Positions 27,864-32,392 of a DNA stretch of 32,392 nucleotides are shown in pieces. A program made the translations under genes and the position numbers. The DNA is from Actinomycetota bacterium (lineage in GTDB: Bacteria; Actinomycetota; Actinomycetes; S36-B12). Location: assembly GCA_002737125.1 (NCBI GenBank), contig NSHP01000005.1, forward strand, positions 1 to 32,392. Direction: 5' to 3'. The notes under the pieces were generated by a model, which did not search any database, was not told the origin of the DNA, and worked only from the letters and a program-made list of their open reading frames with translations. Position 1 is the first letter of the stretch; each line of letters starts with the position of its first letter.

Positions 27864-29885
27864 TTACTGGGTGCAAATGATGGCATCTACCGCAATTGCG
27901 GTTGAGCCATCAACTATTACGGGATTGAGTTCAATCATGGTCCAATGCTCATCCATGAGTAGATTTCCGGCCCTGACTACGAGTTGGGCCAATTCGTGGA
28001 TTGCATAAACTTGTTGGCCGCGGCCGCCGGTGAGAAGTTCGGCACCTCGAAGGCGGCCGATTTCCCGAACTACCCGATTGCTATCGGTGGGTAACGGGAT
28101 AACAGCTACATCGTTCATAATCTCGGCCCAGATACCTCCTATCCCGACGACAACGCAGGGCACGATGCCCATGCTATGGGCGGCAACGAAAACCTCTACG
28201 CCAGTTTCGACCATAGCTTCTACCAGTAATTCAGGATTCGCTGGCAGTACCGGTATGCGCAGCAGTTGCGCGCTTGCGTCCCGAACTTCATTAGCGGTAG
28301 CCAGGTTAAGGGCCAGGGCGCCGATTTCACTTTTGTGTATGAGCCCTGGCGCGCTCACCTTTATGGCAACCGGAAAACCAATTTCGGCCGCCGCCGAAAC
28401 CGCAGCGTCACTGTTAGCCACCACCTGTGATTTTGGCACGAAGATGCCTACGGCGCGCAAGAACTCCTTTGCAGTGTGCTCGGCCAAGTATTGACTACCT
28501 AGATTGATAGGTGCGCGGCTGGCGCACTCAGCGATTTGCAGCAAACGGGATGGATCAGGGGCCGGCTGTTGCAGTGCGGCCACCGCTTTCAGCGCAGATA
28601 CGAGGCCACCGACCGCATCATCTGGTTCTTGTCCGGGCATCGAACTGACCAGCATTGTCGAAAGCTGTGCCCGCCCGCCGCCGGCAATCCCGCCGGCCCG
28701 GGTGGCATCCCATTCGGCGCGTGGGCCGGCGGGCAGCCCAGGTGGCAGGTCCTGCACATAAAGCAGATGGCCAACCCCCGGGTCGAGGGCCACCGTCTCA
28801 CAAATTGCGGCAACGGCCTCGGTGTCGGCCCAGACCAAATTAGTGTGGTCGAGGGGATTGGTTGCGGTCGCGGTTTTGGGCAGTAGGCCGGCAAGTGCCT
28901 GCAGCGTCGGGGCCCCAAAGTCGGCAAGTATCGCCCGGGCGTCATCAGCGAGGTCCGCCGCGAGGGTGGCATCGCCACCTGAGCAGGTGATGACCGCCGC
29001 GCCGCGTGCATCGCGGTGACCAATCGCCAAGGCGCGTGCTGTCTCGATCAGTGCGACTGGCTCGTGAACAAGGATTCCTCCGGCCTCTTGAATGAGTGCC
29101 TCGAAAACCTTTTGGTCGCCGGCAACCGCCGCTGTGTGTGCTGCGCCAGCTGCTCGGCCGCGCGAACTTCGGCCGGCCTTTAGGAAAACCACTCGTACGT
29201 CATTTTGTGCACACTTGGCCAGTGCCCTAGCGAGCCTGGCCCCGTCGCCATCACCTTCAAGGTAGGCACCTATTACTCGGACACCGTCGGTGGTGGCAAG
29301 TGAATCGATCAACATTGCGGAGTCGACCACGGCGGAGTTGCCGACGGAAAAGATGGAGTGCAGGCCGAGGCCTTGCCGATGGGCGAGCAAAACGACACCG
29401 ATATTTCCGCTCTGCGTTATCAAGGCAATTGGTCCTGCGTCAGTTGGTAGGAGGGCGGCATCCCCCCACAGCGCTGCTCTGGCTGGCACGGATACCAGGC
29501 CGTTGCCGTTGGGCCCGATGACCGGTAGTTCACCGGCCGCCGAGATCAAGTCGGCTTGGGCTAGGTCATTGCCGATCTCAGCGAAGCCGGCGGCAAAAAC
29601 CACAGCGCCGCCGCAGCCCAGTTCGCGCGACTGCAAGAGGTACCCCGGCACCGATTCGGCTGGCGTCGCGATCACCACGGCATCTACCGACTCGCTTAGG
29701 TCCTGAAGGCTAGGTACGCAGCGAAAACTAAGTACCTCTTTCCGAGTTGGGTGCACACCGATAACAGTTCCCGCATACCCATTTCTAATCAGGTTAAGCA
29801 AGGTGGTGTGTGCATAGGAGCCGGGGCGTTCGGTTGCCCCAATCACGGCAATAGAGCGTGGCCTGATGAGCCGCGAAATATCCAT
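27864..29885 (-). CDS. ADP-forming acyl-CoA synthetase / acetate-CoA ligase family protein
   Basis: 673 aa; N-terminal CoA-binding domain LIRPRSIAVIGATERPGS, GPNGNGLVS, LITQSGNIG; C-terminal ATP-grasp FPVAIKVSAPGLIHKSEIGALALNL. Confidence 0.9.
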   Translation of the reverse strand: MDISRLIRPRSIAVIGATERPGSYAHTTLLNLIRNGYAGTVIGVHPTRKEVLSFRCVPSLQDLSESVDAVVIATPAESVPGYLLQSRELGCGGAVVFAAGFAEIGNDLAQADLISAAGELPVIGPNGNGLVSVPARAALWGDAALLPTDAGPIALITQSGNIGVVLLAHRQGLGLHSIFSVGNSAVVDSAMLIDSLATTDGVRVIGAYLEGDGDGARLARALAKCAQNDVRVVFLKAGRSSRGRAAGAAHTAAVAGDQKVFEALIQEAGGILVHEPVALIETARALAIGHRDARGAAVITCSGGDATLAADLADDARAILADFGAPTLQALAGLLPKTATATNPLDHTNLVWADTEAVAAICETVALDPGVGHLLYVQDLPPGLPAGPRAEWDATRAGGIAGGGRAQLSTMLVSSMPGQEPDDAVGGLVSALKAVAALQQPAPDPSRLLQIAECASRAPINLGSQYLAEHTAKEFLRAVGIFVPKSQVVANSDAAVSAAAEIGFPVAIKVSAPGLIHKSEIGALALNLATANEVRDASAQLLRIPVLPANPELLVEAMVETGVEVFVAAHSMGIVPCVVVGIGGIWAEIMNDVAVIPLPTDSNRVVREIGRLRGAELLTGGRGQQVYAIHELAQLVVRAGNLLMDEHWTMIELNPVIVDGSTAIAVDAIICTQ

Positions 29886-29902
29886 GTTGGAGATAGATCC
29901 GC

Positions 29903-31087
29903 TCAGGTGAGCATTGACTTGACGCCGCGACGTTCTAGTGATCGGGCCACCACGAGACGCTGGATCTCCGAGGTTCCCTCCCAGATTCGATCGACTCTAA
30001 GTTCTCGCCAGAATCTCTCGGCCGCCGTGGTGCGCATGTATCCGCGACCCCCGAAGATCTGCACTGCTCGGTCGGCGCACCGTCCGGCCGCTTCCGAGCA
30101 AAAAAGTTTCGCCATTGACGCTTTGCCATGCACCAGTTTGGGGTCGGCGCCCGCATCAGATAGTCGGGCGACTTCCAACCCGAGGAGGCGCCCGGCTGCA
30201 GCGTCAGCCGCGCTGTCGGCCAGCGGGAAGCTCACCCCTTGGTGATCGATGAGCCTGGCACCGCCTTGTTCGCGGTGTGCGGCCCAGTCAACTGACTCTT
30301 CGATCAGTCGCTGCATTGCGCCAACACAGCGTGCGGCAATCCCTAGTCTTTCCTCGGTGAACCAAATGCGCTGCAAATCCTCGCCATTACCGAGGCCGCC
30401 GAGGATGTCAGCATCGGTGAGTTCAACATCGGTGAATCTCATGGTCGGATGCCCATGTGGGTAGTTGTGGGTGAAAGGGACATCAGCAATGATCTCAACA
30501 CCGGGTGCGTCGGCCGGAACCGCGAAAAGGGTAGGAAGCAACTGACCGCCATCATCTGCCAGCGCCATCACCACTATTACTTTGGCGACGGAACCAAACG
30601 TCACGAACCACTTCTCGCCATTTAGTAACCACCTGCCGGTGCCTGTCCTGACCGCAGTTGTCGTGATTCCCGAAGGGTCACTGCCAGCATCAACCTCTGT
30701 TACCGCATAGGCATCGTGTAGTTCACCGCGAAGTGCCGGCTTTAGCCAACGTTCGATCTGCTCGGGTGTGCCGGCTTTCCAGACGTTGTATGCGTTTGGG
30801 ATATACCAAGAGACCCCGTTAGTCGAGCGCCCAAGTTGCTCTTCGACAAGAAACCACTCGGTGCTCGTCCAGCTATTGCCACCGTGCTCCTGCAAGTGCA
30901 GCCCACCATGTAAACCATGCTCTAGTGCCCGCCGGGCTATGTCACGCTGCGTTGCTGCGGGCAACGGGCCGCCGGCCAGCTCCGCCGTAACTTCGTGCGG
31001 GATCAACACCTCGTCGACGAAAGCCGCCGCGCGCTCACTTAACTCAGCAAGGTGCCTTGGGTCACTCGGGTCGGGGGCAGTAGACAT
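29903..31087 (-). CDS. Acyl-CoA dehydrogenase family protein
   Basis: 394 aa; YAVTEVDAGSDPSGITTTAVRTGTGRWLLNGEKWFVT, AKLFCSEAAGRCADRAVQIFGGRGYM, RIWEGTSEIQRLVVARSL. Confidence 0.93.
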   Translation of the reverse strand: MSTAPDPSDPRHLAELSERAAAFVDEVLIPHEVTAELAGGPLPAATQRDIARRALEHGLHGGLHLQEHGGNSWTSTEWFLVEEQLGRSTNGVSWYIPNAYNVWKAGTPEQIERWLKPALRGELHDAYAVTEVDAGSDPSGITTTAVRTGTGRWLLNGEKWFVTFGSVAKVIVVMALADDGGQLLPTLFAVPADAPGVEIIADVPFTHNYPHGHPTMRFTDVELTDADILGGLGNGEDLQRIWFTEERLGIAARCVGAMQRLIEESVDWAAHREQGGARLIDHQGVSFPLADSAADAAAGRLLGLEVARLSDAGADPKLVHGKASMAKLFCSEAAGRCADRAVQIFGGRGYMRTTAAERFWRELRVDRIWEGTSEIQRLVVARSLERRGVKSMLT

Positions 31088-31134
31088 CTGGTTGGCTCTC
31101 CTACACTGGTGCGCAGTTTCGACAGCAGCCTAAC

Positions 31135-31150
31135 CTGAATGACCGTTCAA
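31135..31150. promoter_or_regulatory. Operator-like inverted repeat CTGAATGACCGTTCAA between divergent ACAD and TetR genes
   Basis: Matches CTGAACGACCGTTCAG at 31913-31928 at 14 of 16 positions. Confidence 0.6.
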
Positions 31151-31205
31151 TATCCTCACCGGTTGAAATTCTTCGAGTCGAACCCAAGTTTTGAGAAGGA
31201 GTTAG

Positions 31206-31856
31206 ATGGCAAAAACGGCCTTGGCGGCGAAAGCGCCTGAGGAGCGGCGCGAGCGAATCCTGCGAGCCACCATCGCCGTCGTGCGTGAGCGTGGGTTCGC
31301 GGGGACAAGGGTCACCGACATTGCCGCCGCGGCCGAAACTTCACAGGGCCTGATTCTTTATCATTTCGGTTCCCTGGCCGGCGCCTTCGCGGCCAGCTTG
31401 ACCTTGCTCGAGGACGAGTTCTATGAGGAATTGGCGCGCAACCTCAGCGAGGTGGTTGGCCCGGTACCGCGCCTTCGCCATATCGCTGAACTCGGCGCCG
31501 GATACGGTCCAGCCGTAGGTGATTGGCGGCTCTGGCTGGAATTGTGGGTGCGGGCTATTCGCGATGATGATGCCCGCGCCGCTAGGGAGTCCTTGGATAC
31601 CCGGTGGCGGGGTGCTTTGCGCCAAGTAGTGGACGAAGGATTGGCCGCCGGGGTGTTTGAAGCTAGCGATCCGAAAGCTTCGGTATTGCGATTGGCCGCC
31701 TTGATGGATGGCCTTGCTATCCAGTTGGCCTTGGCTGAGCCGGGCATGACAACCGGCAAATTCACTGAACTGTGGTGGCAATCTGCGGTCTTGGAACTTG
31801 GGATTTCCCCGGTAAGTGCGGTAACCGGTTCCAAGGGAGGCCAGAAGAAAAACTAA
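31206..31856 (+). CDS. TetR-family regulator
   Basis: 216 aa; RRERILRATIAVVRERGFAGTRVTDIAAAAETSQGLILYHFGSLAGAF HTH; AGAAGGAG upstream. Confidence 0.92.
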   Translation: MAKTALAAKAPEERRERILRATIAVVRERGFAGTRVTDIAAAAETSQGLILYHFGSLAGAFAASLTLLEDEFYEELARNLSEVVGPVPRLRHIAELGAGYGPAVGDWRLWLELWVRAIRDDDARAARESLDTRWRGALRQVVDEGLAAGVFEASDPKASVLRLAALMDGLAIQLALAEPGMTTGKFTELWWQSAVLELGISPVSAVTGSKGGQKKN

Positions 31857-31874
31857 ACGCGCACCCGAGGCACT

Positions 31875-31903
31875 TGCTGAATGGTCAGTCAGGATGCTAT
31901 CCT
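31875..31903 (+). promoter_or_regulatory. Putative promoter of the aminotransferase gene
   Basis: TTGCTG (31875-31880), 17-nt spacer, TATCCT (31898-31903). Confidence 0.5.
31877..31892. promoter_or_regulatory. Operator-like site CTGAATGGTCAGTCAG overlapping the -35/spacer
   Basis: Reverse complement CTGACTGACCATTCAG aligns with the two other operator-like sites. Confidence 0.5.
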
Positions 31904-31912
31904 GCGGTTTTG

Positions 31913-31928
31913 CTGAACGACCGTTCAG
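31913..31928. promoter_or_regulatory. Operator-like palindrome CTGAACG-AC-CGTTCAG
   Basis: Perfect 7-bp arms with 2-bp centre, just downstream of the putative -10. Confidence 0.65.
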
Positions 31929-31946
31929 GATAAAAGGGTGTGGGAG

Positions 31947-32392
31947 ATGTTCGCCAAGCAGCGCTTCGGCGCTAGCGCTGACCAAGTTTCGGCGCGTGCA
32001 CACCTGTTATTGAATTTCACTGATTTCAGCAACTTCGAGGACCGGCCCATCCCGATAATGGTTCGTGGCGACGGCCTTGAAGTGATCGATTCGAATGGAC
32101 GCCGCTATCTTGATGGTCTCTCCGGGTTATTCTGCACCAACTTGGGCCATGGGTATGGGGCTGAAGTAGGTGCGGCAGCCCAGCGGCAACTTTCGGAAAT
32201 GGTGTATTCGCCGAACTGGTCGCTGACCCACCCCGCCGCGGTGCATCTGGCGGAACGGTTAACCGACGCAGCGGAGCCACTTGGCATGACCAGGCTTTTC
32301 TTAACAAGCGGTGGTGGCGAGGCAGTTGAAGCCGCCTGGAAACTAGTTCGTCAGTGGCACCTTGCCAACGGGCAGCCGCAACGACATAAGGC
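31947..32392 (+). CDS. Class III (PLP-dependent) aminotransferase, N-terminal part; truncated by window end
   Basis: Open frame from ATG 31947 to the window edge: GDGLEVIDSNGRRYLDGLSGLFCTNLGHGYGAEVGAAAQRQLSEMVYSPNW...LFLTSGGGEAVEAAWKLVRQW; GGGAG-type leader. Confidence 0.9.
   Translation, partial: MFAKQRFGASADQVSARAHLLLNFTDFSNFEDRPIPIMVRGDGLEVIDSNGRRYLDGLSGLFCTNLGHGYGAEVGAAAQRQLSEMVYSPNWSLTHPAAVHLAERLTDAAEPLGMTRLFLTSGGGEAVEAAWKLVRQWHLANGQPQRHK

Noticed and set aside
31341-32003. Antisense 220-aa ORF over tetR and the aminotransferase start, and antisense ORFs at 32026-32307
   Set aside because: Opposite strand encodes a clear TetR and a clear class III aminotransferase in an open frame that runs off the window edge.
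1-32392. CRISPR arrays, transposases, integrases, prophage or defence genes
   Set aside because: No spaced direct repeats or corresponding protein motifs were seen in any frame.

Overview
This 32.4 kb window looks like a high-GC, mycothiol-type actinobacterial genome segment dominated by N-methyl/amine catabolism (taxon and pathway are inferred from gene content). It holds three GcvT-domain proteins: two fused FAD-oxidoreductase/GcvT proteins of the dimethylglycine/sarcosine dehydrogenase type, and one stand-alone GcvT paired with a phytoene-desaturase/PYROXD2-like flavoprotein. Around them lie a Dpp/Opp-type ABC transporter without a visible binding protein, a complete PotABCD-type transporter, a GbcA-like Rieske oxygenase, a cupin, an acyl-CoA dehydrogenase, an ADP-forming acyl-CoA synthetase, an S-(hydroxymethyl)mycothiol dehydrogenase with an MBL-fold partner, two TetR regulators and the start of a class III aminotransferase. 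The most striking signals are: (1) a Tat-type flavin amine oxidase (12418-13812, -) whose usual C-terminal FAD-binding segment sits before the Rossmann GxGxxG motif and is absent at the C-terminus, i.e. an apparent circular permutation; (2) three matching TetR operator-like sites, two flanking a good promoter for the aminotransferase and one in the ACAD/TetR divergent gap; (3) a two-gene GcvT + PYROXD2-like module with its own TetR regulator and operator-like repeat; (4) a permease gene that appears to use an ATC start codon; (5) a 38-aa small ORF with a strong Shine-Dalgarno followed by a perfect 11-bp hairpin upstream of the mycothiol-dependent formaldehyde dehydrogenase gene. No tRNA, rRNA, CRISPR or transposase was recognised.
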